Assembly (NCBI GenBank): GCA_026785885.1
Contig: JAJAZC010000157.1
Location: 1-40,171 of the forward strand
Direction of reading: 5' to 3'
Length of the DNA: 40,171 bases
From: Rubrivivax sp.
GTDB lineage: Bacteria > Pseudomonadota > Gammaproteobacteria > Burkholderiales > Burkholderiaceae_C
Both the position numbers and the translations under genes were made by a program. How positions within the stretch are numbered: position 1 is the stretch's first letter; the number at the start of each line of letters is the position of its first letter. The notes below the pieces were generated by a model. That model worked only from the letters and a program-made list of their open reading frames with translations. It was not told where the DNA came from and made no database searches. Shown in pieces: positions 31,984-40,171 of the stretch.

Positions 31984-32389
31984 ACATCGGAGTTCAAAGA
32001 GTTCGCCCTGAAGGGCAATGTGATCGATCTGGCTGTCGGCGTGATCATCGGCGGTGGTTTCGGCAAGACCGTCGATTCGGTGGTTGGCGACTTGATCATG
32101 CCGATCGTCGGCCGCATCTTCGGCGGCCTGGACTTCAACAACTACTTCATCGGACTGGCCGGCCAGCCAGCCAGCCGGGCTCACGCTGCTGGAAGCCGAG
32201 AAAGCCGGGGCAGTGTTCGCTTACGGCAGCTTCATCACCATTGCGCTGAACTTCACGATCCTGGCTTTCATCATCTTCCTGATGGTCAAGCAGATGAACC
32301 GGCTCAAGCGCAACGCAGCTGTGACGCCGGCCGCACCGACACCCGACAACGTGGTGCTGCTGCCGGAGATTCGCGACAGCCTGCGTTGA
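31984..32389 (+). pseudogene. mscL: Large-conductance mechanosensitive channel MscL, frameshifted
   Basis: MscL is the homopentameric inner-membrane channel that opens at high tension to prevent lysis in osmotic downshock. The first half reads [62 protein letters not shown], a classic TM1 and periplasmic start. The second half, [45 protein letters not shown] to EIRDSLR-stop, is in another frame. The break lies in CCAGCCAGCCAGCC at 32163-32176, and removing one 4-bp CCAG unit restores a normal MscL. No ATG or GTG stands at the expected N-terminus (upstream in-frame codons include CTG 31963 and TTG 31912), so the start is also unclear. It is either a pseudogene, a phase-variable gene or a sequence error. 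Confidence 0.88.
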
Positions 32390-32509
32390 TAAACGCAGCT
32401 GCTAGCGTCTGCTTACACCGGGCCGGTTTGCCCACCAGCACCGACCGGCGTCCGACCGGTGCCTTGCCGCATACTCGCCAGCGGCCCTTTTGGGGCTTGC
32501 GCTCCACCC

Positions 32510-35227
32510 ATGAAGCCGAACCCCGTCCACCGCCTGCCTGCCACCCTGGAAGCCGCTGTGCAGCGGCTCAAGCTGGCTGCCCGCGAAGCCGCCGACCGCA
32601 CTATTGAAAGCCTTGGCCTGGCGGCGCTGGCTGCCACCCACGCTTTCCAGCGCGACGGCCTCCTGGGGGCGCAGTTCGAGCTCAACCGCAAGTCCGCGGT
32701 GTTCGTACTGACCTTCAACGACGCGTTCGATGAACGGGTGGTGCGCGAGTTGGTGCCGCGCGTGGCCAGCGGCCATACCGGTGTTGGCAACCTGGGCGGC
32801 CTCGGCGGTTTCGGCAGCAGCGTCGGGCCCGGCTCAGCCATCACGCACCCTGCACCACTCACCAGCTGGGACGCGCTGAGCCTCGTCGAGGACCGTGAGG
32901 TCGAAGCGCAAATCTCGGCCGAACGCTTTGGCATGGAGATCGCTCACGCCTGCGAGTGGGAGCTGCGCGAGCTGGACGCCTACGTCGCCACGGTGTTGAC
33001 GGAGGCTGGCGGTGAACGTGAACGCAACCCGCTCAGGCCGGAGATCGTCGGCCAGGCCATGATCCGTGGCATCGAAGCCGTGTCCGACCGCGCCGACGTG
33101 CGCAAGGTGCTGTCCTCCGAGCTCAGCCGCTCGTTGAGCGCACTGCTGCGCAGCACCTACCCGGCCATCGTCGCCGACTTTCGCAACGCCGGTGTCAAGC
33201 GGGTGGGGCTGACGGTGCGACAGCGCAGCGGTGGTGTTGGCGGGGGGGCAGGCGGTGGTAGTGGCGGTGGCGGTGGCGGCGGTGACAGCAGCCGGGGCGG
33301 CGCCGGTGGAGACAGCCTGTACGGCGTCGATGGTGGCACCGGCAGCGCAGGCGGGCCCGGTGCACCGGGTGGCGACGGCGGCTTTAACCTCGGCCCGCTG
33401 GCCGACAGCCGGGTGCGGCGTGCCGGTGTGATGGCGTCGCAATCGGGACACGGCAGCAGCGGATTGATCGGCCACGGCGGCTCCGCGGGGCACGGCGGCT
33501 TTGGCAGCACCCGCGGCACGATGCTCGGGAATGTGGACCCGGGGCTGATGTCGTTGATCCGCCGGCTGGCTTATGCCGATTTGGTGGCCAGCAGCGGCGC
33601 GGGCGGCGCGTTCGGGCCCAGTGGTGCCGGCGCCATGGGTGTTGCCGAATCGGCTGCCTACGGCAATGCCGGCAGTTCCGACGGTCTCGGCACCTACGCC
33701 GATCCCGGCATGTACGGCGACCACGGCGAAGCCCTGGCCGGCGCGCAACGCCTGCCGCTGCCCAACCTGATCCACGCCCACCGCGACGAGTTGCGCCAGG
33801 CTTCGCGCGGCTCTGTCGACCACATGGTGATCGACGTCATCAGCTTCCTGTTCGACCAGATCCTGGCCGACCCCAAGGTGCCGCCGCAGATGGCGCGCCA
33901 GCTGGCGCGGTTGCAGCTGCCGGTGCTGCGCGCAGCACTCGGCGACCCGTCGTTTTTCTCGTCGCGCCGGCACCCGGTGCGGCGCTTCGTCAACCGCATC
34001 GCGTCGCTCGGCACGGCTTTCGAGGATTTCAACGAGCTGGCGGCCAAGAACGTGTTGGGCAAGGTGCGGGCCTTGGTGCAGGAGGTCGTCGAGGGCGACT
34101 TCGACCAGATCGAGGTCTACCAGCACAAGCTCGCCGCGCTGGAGACCTTCGTCGCCCAGCAAGCCGGGCAGGAGCTGCAGGGCGAAGGCGGCGCAGCCGA
34201 GTTGCTGGCCCAGAAGGAAGACGAGCTGCGGCTGCGCCAGATGTACGCCGACCGCCTGGCCGGCGAGTTGAAGGACCTGTCGGCGCCGCAGTTCGTGCGC
34301 GACTTCATCAGCCGCGTCTGGAGCCAGGTGCTGCTGCGTGCAGCCAGCCTGGGTAGTGCCGACGGTGCGCAGGCGCAGCGCTTGCGCATGGCCGGACGCG
34401 AGCTGGCGCTGAGCGTGCATCCCAAGCCGACACCGGCACACCGCAAAGCCTTTCTGGCCGGCTTGCCGGCGCTGATGCGCGAACTCACCGAGGGCATGAA
34501 CCTGATCGGCTGGCCCGAGGGGCAACGGCGCGAGTTTTTCGGCCAGCTGATGCCGGCGCATGCCGAAGCGCTGCGCAGCGCTGGCGGCCGCCAGCTCGAT
34601 CTCAACCTGATGGCGCGGCAGGTCGAAGGCGCTCTGCAGCGCCCGCTGCCGTCACGCGATGAATTGCGCCAGCAGTCCGCATTGCCGGTGCTGAGCGACG
34701 AGGTCGAGCTGCCGGCGCTGACTGCTGAAGAAGCGCAGCGCGTGGGCCTGGTCGAAGAATCGGCGGTCGACTGGGACGGCAAGGTCGACATCGAGATCGG
34801 TGCCGACAGTGATGCCGACAGTCGCGCCGCGGGCGACCCGGCCGATGCCGCAGATGCAGCCGGCCGGCCGCTGCGCCCGGAGCCGGCCCTGCCCGGCTTG
34901 CCGGCCATGACCGAAGCGCCCGAGGCGACGCATGGCCGCGAGCTGGCCGACAACATCCAGATCGGCTTCGCCTACCAGATGCACCTCAACGACAGCTGGC
35001 AGAAGGTGCGCCTGTCGCACGTCAGCCCGGGGCGCAGTTTCTTCCTCTTCACGCAGGGTTCGCGCCACAAGAAGACGGTGTCGTTGACGCAGCGCATGCT
35101 GCTGCGGCTGTGCGAAACCGGCCGCCTGCGCGCTTTCGAAAACAGCGCGCTGCTCGAGCGCGCCACCGAACGCGCGCGGCGCCAGCTTGCGGCATTGGCC
35201 GTGGGGTCGCGCTCGACGCGTTATTGA
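32510..35227 (+). CDS. DUF1631 family protein
   Basis: This 905-residue cytosolic protein matches the DUF1631 family of unknown function. The N-terminal helical part includes [40 protein letters not shown], a central part [62 protein letters not shown]. The C-terminal module ([45 protein letters not shown]) resembles those that accompany PilZ-type regulators. A Gly/Ser-rich insert (about residues 240-345, with runs of up to seven Gly) divides the halves. ATG 32510 is the first start consistent with the family; the open frame extends upstream. The gene lies between mscL and pdxA, without an obvious partner. Confidence 0.85.
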   Translation: MKPNPVHRLPATLEAAVQRLKLAAREAADRTIESLGLAALAATHAFQRDGLLGAQFELNRKSAVFVLTFNDAFDERVVRELVPRVASGHTGVGNLGGLGGFGSSVGPGSAITHPAPLTSWDALSLVEDREVEAQISAERFGMEIAHACEWELRELDAYVATVLTEAGGERERNPLRPEIVGQAMIRGIEAVSDRADVRKVLSSELSRSLSALLRSTYPAIVADFRNAGVKRVGLTVRQRSGGVGGGAGGGSGGGGGGGDSSRGGAGGDSLYGVDGGTGSAGGPGAPGGDGGFNLGPLADSRVRRAGVMASQSGHGSSGLIGHGGSAGHGGFGSTRGTMLGNVDPGLMSLIRRLAYADLVASSGAGGAFGPSGAGAMGVAESAAYGNAGSSDGLGTYADPGMYGDHGEALAGAQRLPLPNLIHAHRDELRQASRGSVDHMVIDVISFLFDQILADPKVPPQMARQLARLQLPVLRAALGDPSFFSSRRHPVRRFVNRIASLGTAFEDFNELAAKNVLGKVRALVQEVVEGDFDQIEVYQHKLAALETFVAQQAGQELQGEGGAAELLAQKEDELRLRQMYADRLAGELKDLSAPQFVRDFISRVWSQVLLRAASLGSADGAQAQRLRMAGRELALSVHPKPTPAHRKAFLAGLPALMRELTEGMNLIGWPEGQRREFFGQLMPAHAEALRSAGGRQLDLNLMARQVEGALQRPLPSRDELRQQSALPVLSDEVELPALTAEEAQRVGLVEESAVDWDGKVDIEIGADSDADSRAAGDPADAADAAGRPLRPEPALPGLPAMTEAPEATHGRELADNIQIGFAYQMHLNDSWQKVRLSHVSPGRSFFLFTQGSRHKKTVSLTQRMLLRLCETGRLRAFENSALLERATERARRQLAALAVGSRSTRY

Positions 35228-35251
35228 GTTGGCGTCAAGGGGCTGATGTTG

Positions 35252-35335
35252 ATCCGGCGTTTGTAATCCGGCGTCCGTAGTTCGGCGTCAGTAAGCCGGC
35301 GTTATGAAGCCGAACGCGTAAGCCGAATCAGCAAG
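35252..35335. repeat. Imperfect tandem repeat of about 14 bp, six copies
   Basis: Successive units read ATCCGGCGTTTGTA, ATCCGGCGTCCGTAG, TTCGGCGTCAGTAA, GCCGGCGTTATGAA, GCCGAACGCGTAA and GCCGAATCAGCAAG. The shared pattern is CCGGCGT followed by a GTAA-like end. The array lies between the convergent DUF1631 and pdxA genes and runs into the last codons of pdxA, including its stop. No hairpin terminator replaces it. Confidence 0.75.
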
Positions 35336-36377
35336 GCGGCGTCCGGGGCTCCAGGGTTGCAGCGCCGCACAGCTGCCAAGCCATCTGCACCGCCGCAATC
35401 AGGCTGGCCGGGTCGGCCAAAGCACGGCCGGCGATGTCGAACGCCGTACCGTGATCGGGACTCGTGCGCACGAAGGGCAGGCCCAGCGTGACGTTGACGC
35501 CCTGCTCCACACCCAGGTACTTGACGGGGATGACGCCGTGGTCGTGGACCATCGCGACGACGACATCGAACTCGCCGCGGCGCGCGCGCATGAAGACCGT
35601 GTCCGGCGCAAACGGTCCCTGCACGTCCAGCCCGGCGGCGCGCGCTGCTTGCACCGCGGGGGCGATGAAGCGCAGTTCTTCGTCGCCGAACAAGCCGCCT
35701 TCGCCGGCGTGCGGGTTGAGCCCGGCTACCGCAATGCGCGGCGGCGCTGCGCCAGCCCGCCCTGCAAAGCGATGCGCGATCTGCACCGTTTGCAGCACGG
35801 CATCGAAGTCCAGCGCCTCGATGGCCCGCCGCAGCGCCAGGTGGATGGTCACCAGCACCACGCGCAGCTCGGCATTGGCCAGCATCATGCGCACCGGCGG
35901 CGGTGCAGCACCGGGTGCGGTGGCCAGGGCCTGCAGCATCTCGGTGTGGCCGGGGTAAGGCACACCGGCGGCGGCCAGCGCCTCCTTGTGGATGGGCGCA
36001 GTGACGATGCCGGATGCGGTGCCTGCCATCACCTGCCGCACCGCAGCTTCGACGCAGCGCGCTGCAGCGCGGCCGTTGCGGCCGTCGATCCGGCCCTGCG
36101 GCAGCGCAGCCAGGCCGGCCGGCAAGCCATCGGGCACCCACAGCGGCAGACAGCCGGGCGGCACCATGGCGCCATCGGCCGGCGCGTCCAGCACCGCTGT
36201 CATGGCGGCCCCGGCGCGGCGCAGCACGGCCAGGTCGCCGACCACCACACAACCCGCCAGCGCGCCTTGCTCAAAGGCGCGCACGATGATCTCGGGCCCG
36301 ATGCCGGCCGCATCGCCCATCGTGACGAGCAGCGGCTGGGCGATCGGCTTCAGGCCAGGCTTCATGCCAGGCTTCAT
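35328..36377 (-). CDS. pdxA: 4-Hydroxythreonine-4-phosphate dehydrogenase PdxA
   Basis: PdxA oxidises 4-phosphohydroxy-L-threonine in pyridoxal-5-phosphate synthesis. The 349-residue protein has the family start LLVTMGDAAGIGPEIIV, the metal/substrate motifs TAPIHKEALAAAGVPYPGHTEML, GLNPHAGEGGLFGDEE and MVHDHGVIPVKYLGVEQGVNVTLGLPFVRTSPDHGTAFDIAG. ATG 36377 gives MKPGMKPGLKPIAQP; ATG 36365, within a duplicated 12-bp unit, is an equal alternative, and a longer frame starts at 36416. The stop lies inside a tandem repeat. It is downstream of nif3 on the same strand. Confidence 0.94.
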   Translation of the reverse strand: MKPGMKPGLKPIAQPLLVTMGDAAGIGPEIIVRAFEQGALAGCVVVGDLAVLRRAGAAMTAVLDAPADGAMVPPGCLPLWVPDGLPAGLAALPQGRIDGRNGRAAARCVEAAVRQVMAGTASGIVTAPIHKEALAAAGVPYPGHTEMLQALATAPGAAPPPVRMMLANAELRVVLVTIHLALRRAIEALDFDAVLQTVQIAHRFAGRAGAAPPRIAVAGLNPHAGEGGLFGDEELRFIAPAVQAARAAGLDVQGPFAPDTVFMRARRGEFDVVVAMVHDHGVIPVKYLGVEQGVNVTLGLPFVRTSPDHGTAFDIAGRALADPASLIAAVQMAWQLCGAATLEPRTPPC

Positions 36378-36379
36378 GC
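36356..36379. repeat. 12-bp tandem duplication at the pdxA start
   Basis: CAGGCTTCATGC occurs twice in a row (36356-36367 and 36368-36379), and a diverged partial copy follows inside the gene. Each copy carries an in-frame ATG, giving the N-terminus MKPGMKPGLKP and two start codons 12 bp apart. Confidence 0.88.
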
Positions 36380-36444
36380 CGCCGCTCGCAGCGCTCGCGG
36401 CCGACATGCAGCGCAAACATGCGCGCAGGCGCGTCTGTGCGTCC

Positions 36445-37203
36445 TCATGCGGGATTGTCTATTTCTATATGGCGGTGCTGCAGGCCGAGTGCTGCAGCCA
36501 CATGCGCGGCCACGGCCTGGGCGCCGAAACGCTCGGTTGCGTGGTGCCCGCAGGCCAGGTAAGCCACGCCGGTCTCGCGCGCCAGGTGGGCCTGCGGCTC
36601 GGAGATTTCACCGGTGATGAAGGCGTCGGCGCCGGCTGCGATGGCCGGCTCGAAGTAGCCCTGCGCGCCACCGGTGCACCAGGCGATACGGCGCAACGGC
36701 CGGCCGTCGCCGGGCACCGTGGTGATGGTGCGGTTCAGCGCTGCGCTGGCCGCGGCACTCAACTTTGCCAGCGTGTCGCAGCCGGCGGCATCACCGATGA
36801 AACCCAGGTTTTGCTCGCCGAAACGTGCATCGGCGCGCAGCCCCAGGCGCAATCCCAACTGCGCGTTGTTGCCCAATTCGTCATGGGCGTCCAGGGGCAG
36901 GTGGTAAGCAAAAAGATTGACGCCAGCGTTCATCAAACGCCGCACCCGCGCGGCCAGCCAGCCTGTCAACCGCCCGTCCTGTCCGCGCCAAAACAGGCCG
37001 TGGTGCACCAGCAGCGTGTCGGCGCCGGCGTCGATGGCAGCATCGATAAAAGCCAGGCTCGCGGTGACGCCGGACACCAGCAGCCGCAACTCCGGCCGGC
37101 CTTCGACCTGCAGACCGTTCGGCCCATAATCCTTGAACAACTCCGGCCGCAGCAAAAGTTGCAAGCGGTTCTCGAGTTCCTGCCGGTGCGCCATGGCACC
37201 CAT
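36445..37203 (-). CDS. Nif3-like dinuclear metal center hexameric protein
   Basis: This 252-residue member of the NIF3/YbgI family forms hexameric toroids with a two-metal site; related proteins include GTP cyclohydrolase-like enzymes, but the function is unsettled. Metal-binding signatures are seen in DTLLVHHGLFW, NLFAYHLPLDAH and the C-terminal ACGHHATERFGAQAVA. ATG 37203 is preceded by AAGG; ATG 37194 is an alternative. It is divergent from the S1C protease gene 65 bp away, a common Burkholderiales pair, and lies 67 bp upstream of pdxA. Confidence 0.93.
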   Translation of the reverse strand: MGAMAHRQELENRLQLLLRPELFKDYGPNGLQVEGRPELRLLVSGVTASLAFIDAAIDAGADTLLVHHGLFWRGQDGRLTGWLAARVRRLMNAGVNLFAYHLPLDAHDELGNNAQLGLRLGLRADARFGEQNLGFIGDAAGCDTLAKLSAAASAALNRTITTVPGDGRPLRRIAWCTGGAQGYFEPAIAAGADAFITGEISEPQAHLARETGVAYLACGHHATERFGAQAVAAHVAAALGLQHRHIEIDNPA

Positions 37204-37268
37204 TTTGCCTTGCCGGGCGACCGCGCTGCGGTCAGTTGCCCCACCCCAAACGGCCCACATGGGCCCTG

Positions 37269-38471
37269 ATGATGCGCAGAACCTGGCTCGTCTTTTCACA
37301 GGCCGTCGCCGTGGCTGTGGCGGTGCTGTTCGTGCTGCTGACCTTCCAGCCGGACTGGTTGCCTGGGTCGATGCAGGGCGGCCGTGGTGGCTTGCGCGGC
37401 TTGCCGCTGCCGACGCTGCAGCAGGCGCCGCCAGCGCAGGCGCTGGGCAGCACCGGCGCAGCAGGCCAGGCCGGCGCCAGCGGCTTTGCGGTGGCTGCAC
37501 GGCTGGCAGCGCCAGCGGTGGTCAGCGTCACGGCCACCAAGGTGGCGCGGCGCAATCCGCACACCGACGACCCGCGCTTTCGCTTCTTCTTCGGTGAGCG
37601 CCCGCAGGGGCAGGCGCAGGTCGGTCTGGGCTCGGGCGTGATCGTCTCGCCCGAGGGCTACCTGTTGACCAACCACCACGTCGTCGAAGACGCCAACGAC
37701 ATCGAAGTGCAACTGGCCGACGGCCGCAGCACCCGCGCCACCGTGGTCGGCAGCGACCCCGAGACCGACATTGCGCTGCTGAAGATCGAGCTCGGCAACC
37801 TGCCCGTGGTGACGCTGGGCAACGTGCGCGCGCTGCAGGTGGGCGATGCGGTACTGGCCATCGGCAACCCGTTCAACGTCGGCCAAACCGTGACCGCCGG
37901 CATCGTCAGCGCGCTGGACCGCACGCAGGCCGGCGCTTCGCAATTTCAAAATTTCATCCAGACCGACGCGGCCATCAACCCCGGTAATTCCGGCGGCGCG
38001 CTGGTCGACGCGGCGGGGCATTTGGTGGGCATCAACACCGCGATCTTCTCCCGCACCGGCGGCAGCCTGGGCATCGGCTTTGCGGTGCCGGTGGACACCG
38101 CGCGGCACGTCATGGATGCGCTGATCCAGGGCGGCAGCGTCAAGCGCGGCTGGATCGGCATCGAGCCCAAGGAACTCACCGCCGAACTGGCTGAAAGCTT
38201 GGCGCTGCCGGTAAAGAGCGGCGTGCTGATCACCGGCGTTTTGCAGGACGGCCCGGCCGCGCGCGGCGGCCTGCGCCCCGGCGCCGTGGTGGTGCGTGTC
38301 GGCGACCGGCCGGTGGCCAGCAACGGTGACCTGTTTGCTGCGGTGGCCGCGTTGAAGCCGGCCAGCACCGGGCCTATCGGCGTGCAGCGCGGTGCGCAGG
38401 CGCTCAACGTCAAGGTCACGGTCGGTGAGCGCCCGCGGGTACAGACGGCTGCACCGCAACCCGGGCGTTAG
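37269..38471 (+). CDS. Membrane-anchored S1C serine protease with PDZ domain (DegS/AlgW/HtrA-like)
   Basis: This is a periplasmic HtrA-type protease of 400 residues, anchored by one N-terminal membrane segment (SQAVAVAVAVLFVLLTFQPDWLP). The catalytic triad is His137 (LLTNHHVVEDA), Asp167 (SDPETDIALLKI) and Ser241 (NPGNSGGALVD). A single PDZ domain follows (GWIGIEPKEL...GVLITGVLQDGPAARGGLRPGAVV). One PDZ and an N-terminal anchor resemble DegS/AlgW, which cut anti-sigma factor RseA/MucA, but no such factor is encoded nearby. ATG 37269 and ATG 37272 are adjacent; either may be used. Confidence 0.93.
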   Translation: MMRRTWLVFSQAVAVAVAVLFVLLTFQPDWLPGSMQGGRGGLRGLPLPTLQQAPPAQALGSTGAAGQAGASGFAVAARLAAPAVVSVTATKVARRNPHTDDPRFRFFFGERPQGQAQVGLGSGVIVSPEGYLLTNHHVVEDANDIEVQLADGRSTRATVVGSDPETDIALLKIELGNLPVVTLGNVRALQVGDAVLAIGNPFNVGQTVTAGIVSALDRTQAGASQFQNFIQTDAAINPGNSGGALVDAAGHLVGINTAIFSRTGGSLGIGFAVPVDTARHVMDALIQGGSVKRGWIGIEPKELTAELAESLALPVKSGVLITGVLQDGPAARGGLRPGAVVVRVGDRPVASNGDLFAAVAALKPASTGPIGVQRGAQALNVKVTVGERPRVQTAAPQPGR

Positions 38472-38530
38472 GAGCCTAGGCGCTGCAGCGGCTGGACGCT
38501 GGGCCGTGGCACGCTTGAATCTCTGCATCG

Positions 38531-38584
38531 CCCGAACGCCCGAACGCCCGAACGCCCGAACGCCCGAACGCCGAACGCCGAACG
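38531..38584. repeat. Octanucleotide CCCGAACG x5 followed by CCGAACG x2
   Basis: Five exact 8-bp units (38531-38570) are followed by two 7-bp variants (38571-38584) and then degenerate copies to about 38601. The array sits in the 156-bp gap between the convergent S1C protease gene and the small membrane protein gene. Because it is intergenic, slippage would not affect a frame. Confidence 0.95.
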
Positions 38585-38627
38585 CCCAAAACGCCCGAGC
38601 GCAGACGCGACCCGCCCGCCCGCGCGG

Positions 38628-38813
38628 CTACAGCATCAACACCAGCCGCTCCACGATCAGCACCGCGAAGAAGCCGAAGGCCGCGATCACGGTCCACTTG
38701 ACGATCACGATGCCGCGCTGCCGCCACACCACCTGCCCGGTGCCGGCGTACAGCGCAAAGCTGAGCAGGCCGCAGACCAGCAGCAAGCCGAAAACCAGGC
38801 GAAACATCACCAT
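38628..38813 (-). CDS. Small two-helix inner membrane protein
   Basis: This 61-residue protein consists of two hydrophobic helices (LVFGLLLVCGLLSFALYAG and IVIVKWTVIAAFGFFAVLIVERLVL) joined by a basic turn (WRQRG). I do not recognise a named family, although small proteins of this type are often annotated as hypothetical in Burkholderiales. It lies 44 bp downstream of lpxC on the same strand and may share its transcript. The hydrophobic pattern and codon use favour a real gene; the ribosome site is weak. Confidence 0.65.
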   Translation of the reverse strand: MVMFRLVFGLLLVCGLLSFALYAGTGQVVWRQRGIVIVKWTVIAAFGFFAVLIVERLVLML

Positions 38814-38857
38814 GCCGGCTTGGCTTTCAGTGCGCGTTCAACAGGGCCCATTACCAA

Positions 38858-39792
38858 TTACCAGGCCGGCGCAAGTGCGGCAAAGCCGCTGGGCGCATCG
38901 GCATCAACTTCGAAGCTGACTACCTCGTATGCGCTCTCGTCGGCCAGCAGCCGGCGCAGCAACTGGTTGTTCAAGGCGTGGCCGCTTTTATAGGCGGTGT
39001 AGCTGGCCAACAGCGGTTTGCCGGCGATGTGCAGGTCACCGATAGCGTCGAGGATTTTGTGTTTAACAAACTCGTCGTCGTAGCGCAGGCCGTCGCTGTT
39101 GAGCACGCGGTAGTCGTCGACGACGATCACGTTGTCCATGTTGCCGCCCAGGCCGAGCCCGCGCGATCGCATCAGCTCCACGTCCTTCGTGAAGCCGAAG
39201 GTGCGGGCTCGCGCAATGTCGCGCCTGTAGATGCCGTGCGAAAAGTCGAACTCGACGCGGCTGCCGGTGGCGTCCACTGCCGGGTGGTTGAAGTCGATCT
39301 CGAAGCTTAGCTTGTAGCCGTGGTAGGGCTCCAGCCGTGCCACTTCAGCGCTGCGCCCTCACCTTCACGCACCTCCACGGTTTTGAGCACGCGCAGGAAG
39401 CGCTTGGGTGCGTCCTGCAGCGCGATGCCGGCGCTTTGCAACAGGAAGACGAAGCTGGCCGCGCTGCCGTCGAGGATGGGCACCTCTTCGGCCGTGATGT
39501 CGACCTGCAGGTTGTCGATGCCCAGGCCCGCACAGGCCGACATCAGGTGCTCGATGGTCTGCACCTTGGGCGCGCCGGGGTCGCCGCCGGCGCTGATGGT
39601 GCTGGCCATGCGTGTGTCGCTGACCGCCAGCGCATTGACATGAATCGTCACCGGCACCGGCAGGTCGGTGCGGCGAAAGCTCACGCCGCTGTCGGGCGGC
39701 GCGGGGCGCAGCGTCAACTCGACCTTGTGGCCGCTGTGCACACCCACGCCGACGGCGCGGGTCAGGGCTTTGATCGTGCGTTGTCTGACCAT
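38858..39792 (-). pseudogene. lpxC: UDP-3-O-acyl-N-acetylglucosamine deacetylase LpxC, frameshifted
   Basis: LpxC is the zinc-dependent deacetylase of the committed step of lipid A synthesis. The first part ([21 protein letters not shown] to EGEGAALKW) and the second ([23 protein letters not shown] to the TAA at 38858) are both well preserved but lie in different frames. The minus strand has AAGTGGCACGG where AAGTGGGCACGG would keep the frame, so one G of a GGG run is missing at 39340-39341. All signatures remain: zinc-ligand [18 protein letters not shown] and the catalytic [10 protein letters not shown]. With no other lesion and with lpxC normally essential, an assembly or base-calling error is the simplest explanation. 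No strong ribosome site precedes ATG 39792. Confidence 0.93.
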
Positions 39793-39816
39793 GCCGCGAT
39801 TGTCGGCGACACGGCT

Positions 39817-40171
39817 TCAGTGCACTGCTGCCGTGGCCTTGGCCCGAGCCTGGGCCTGAGCGAGCAGTGCGCGGTGCACTGGGTGCATGTGCAGGAAGCC
39901 GTGGCGCAGCGGCTCGGGCACCTCGGTCTCGGCGGTGGTGTGCAGCCACTGCACGGCGCGCTGCAGCAGCGTGTCAGCGCGCGGTGGGTCCAGCACGGCC
40001 AGCAGTTCGATGGCCACCGCGTCCAGCTCCAGCGCCGGCAGCTGATCGGTCGTGTAGCCCTGCTCGCGCAGCGACAGCGCGGTGGCAATGTGCTCACTGG
40101 CCTTGGCCCCGGCGCCCTCGGCCAGCAGTGCCCGCGCCAGCAGCGCATGCGCGGCCGACTCCATGCCGCGC
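39817..40171 (-). CDS. C-terminal part of an unrecognised helical protein, cut by the window edge
   Basis: The frame is open to the right edge and ends 24 bp before lpxC on the same strand. The visible 118 residues are helical and resemble TPR-type or other repeat-like C-termini (SAAHALLARALLAEGAGAKASEHIATALSLREQG, then PPRADTLLQRAVQWLHTTAE). An ATG at 40164 exists, but the sequence looks like the interior of a larger protein, possibly a multidomain ATPase or regulator. No function can be assigned. It is not ftsZ, the usual neighbour upstream of lpxC. Confidence 0.55.
   Translation of the reverse strand, partial: RGMESAAHALLARALLAEGAGAKASEHIATALSLREQGYTTDQLPALELDAVAIELLAVLDPPRADTLLQRAVQWLHTTAETEVPEPLRHGFLHMHPVHRALLAQAQARAKATAAVH

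Noticed and set aside
32381-32398. CTGCGTT-GATA-AACGCAG hairpin at the mscL stop as a terminator
   Set aside because: The 7-bp stem is real but no T tract follows.
32834-34561. 575-codon minus-strand frame opposite the DUF1631 gene
   Set aside because: Composition is a complement of the Gly-rich coding strand; no ribosome site or family match.
38531-38640. Plus-strand coding frame through the octamer array
   Set aside because: The Arg/Thr/Pro-rich translation is a product of the repeat itself; no start signal or homology.

Overview
The window looks like a 40-kb piece of chromosome from a GC-rich betaproteobacterium of the order Burkholderiales (Rubrivivax / Leptothrix / Methylibium-like). 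This rests on very high third-position GC and on neighbourhoods typical of that order: petABC-sspA-sspB, nif3 next to an S1C protease, and dciA / M23 peptidase / secA / argJ. Most of it is housekeeping. The accessory parts are an exopolysaccharide (EPS) locus at the left edge, a secreted-protein pair in the middle and one decayed insertion sequence.

Layout. 1-1812 (minus): the start of a secreted-protein gene cut by the window edge, its mature part beginning with an Ala-Gln hexamer repeat, then epsD, an exosortase-associated peptidyl-prolyl isomerase lipoprotein. Both have sigma-54-type -24/-12 elements upstream. 1946-3648 (minus): DUF971 gene, ubiE and a short Tim44-domain gene. 3821-7837 (minus): a giant FAD/Fe-S oxidoreductase, divergent from a complete ugpBAECQ operon (8023-13150, plus) for glycerol-3-phosphate/glycerophosphodiester uptake and hydrolysis. 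13157-14476 (minus): MFS transporter. 14938-18918 (plus): a PEP-CTERM protein followed by a large secreted subtilase, closed by a strong terminator. 18997-20663: an IS5-like element with clean ends and a broken transposase. 20772-26960 (minus): argJ, an acetyltransferase gene, secA and an M23 peptidase; dciA (plus) diverges from the last across 15 bp. 27303-31805 (minus): tRNA-Thr, sspB, sspA and the cytochrome bc1 operon petABC. 31984-40171: a frameshifted mscL, a DUF1631 gene, pdxA, nif3, a DegS/AlgW-like protease, a small membrane protein, a frameshifted lpxC and the end of an unrecognised gene.

Connections. epsD at one end and the PEP-CTERM protein 13 kb away belong to the same known system, in which exosortases process and anchor PEP-CTERM proteins in EPS-producing bacteria. 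The sigma-54-like sites before epsD and before the edge gene fit the RpoN / PrsK-PrsR control known for that system; no comparable site precedes the PEP-CTERM gene here. Nothing in the window is clearly a wholly new system.

The most unusual general property is the number of short tandem repeats in or beside genes (units of 3, 4, 6, 7, 8, 12, 14 and 21 bp). One of them, a CCAG repeat, appears to have put mscL out of frame. A separate one-base deletion splits lpxC, normally an essential gene; this is either a sequence error or a notable biological fact.
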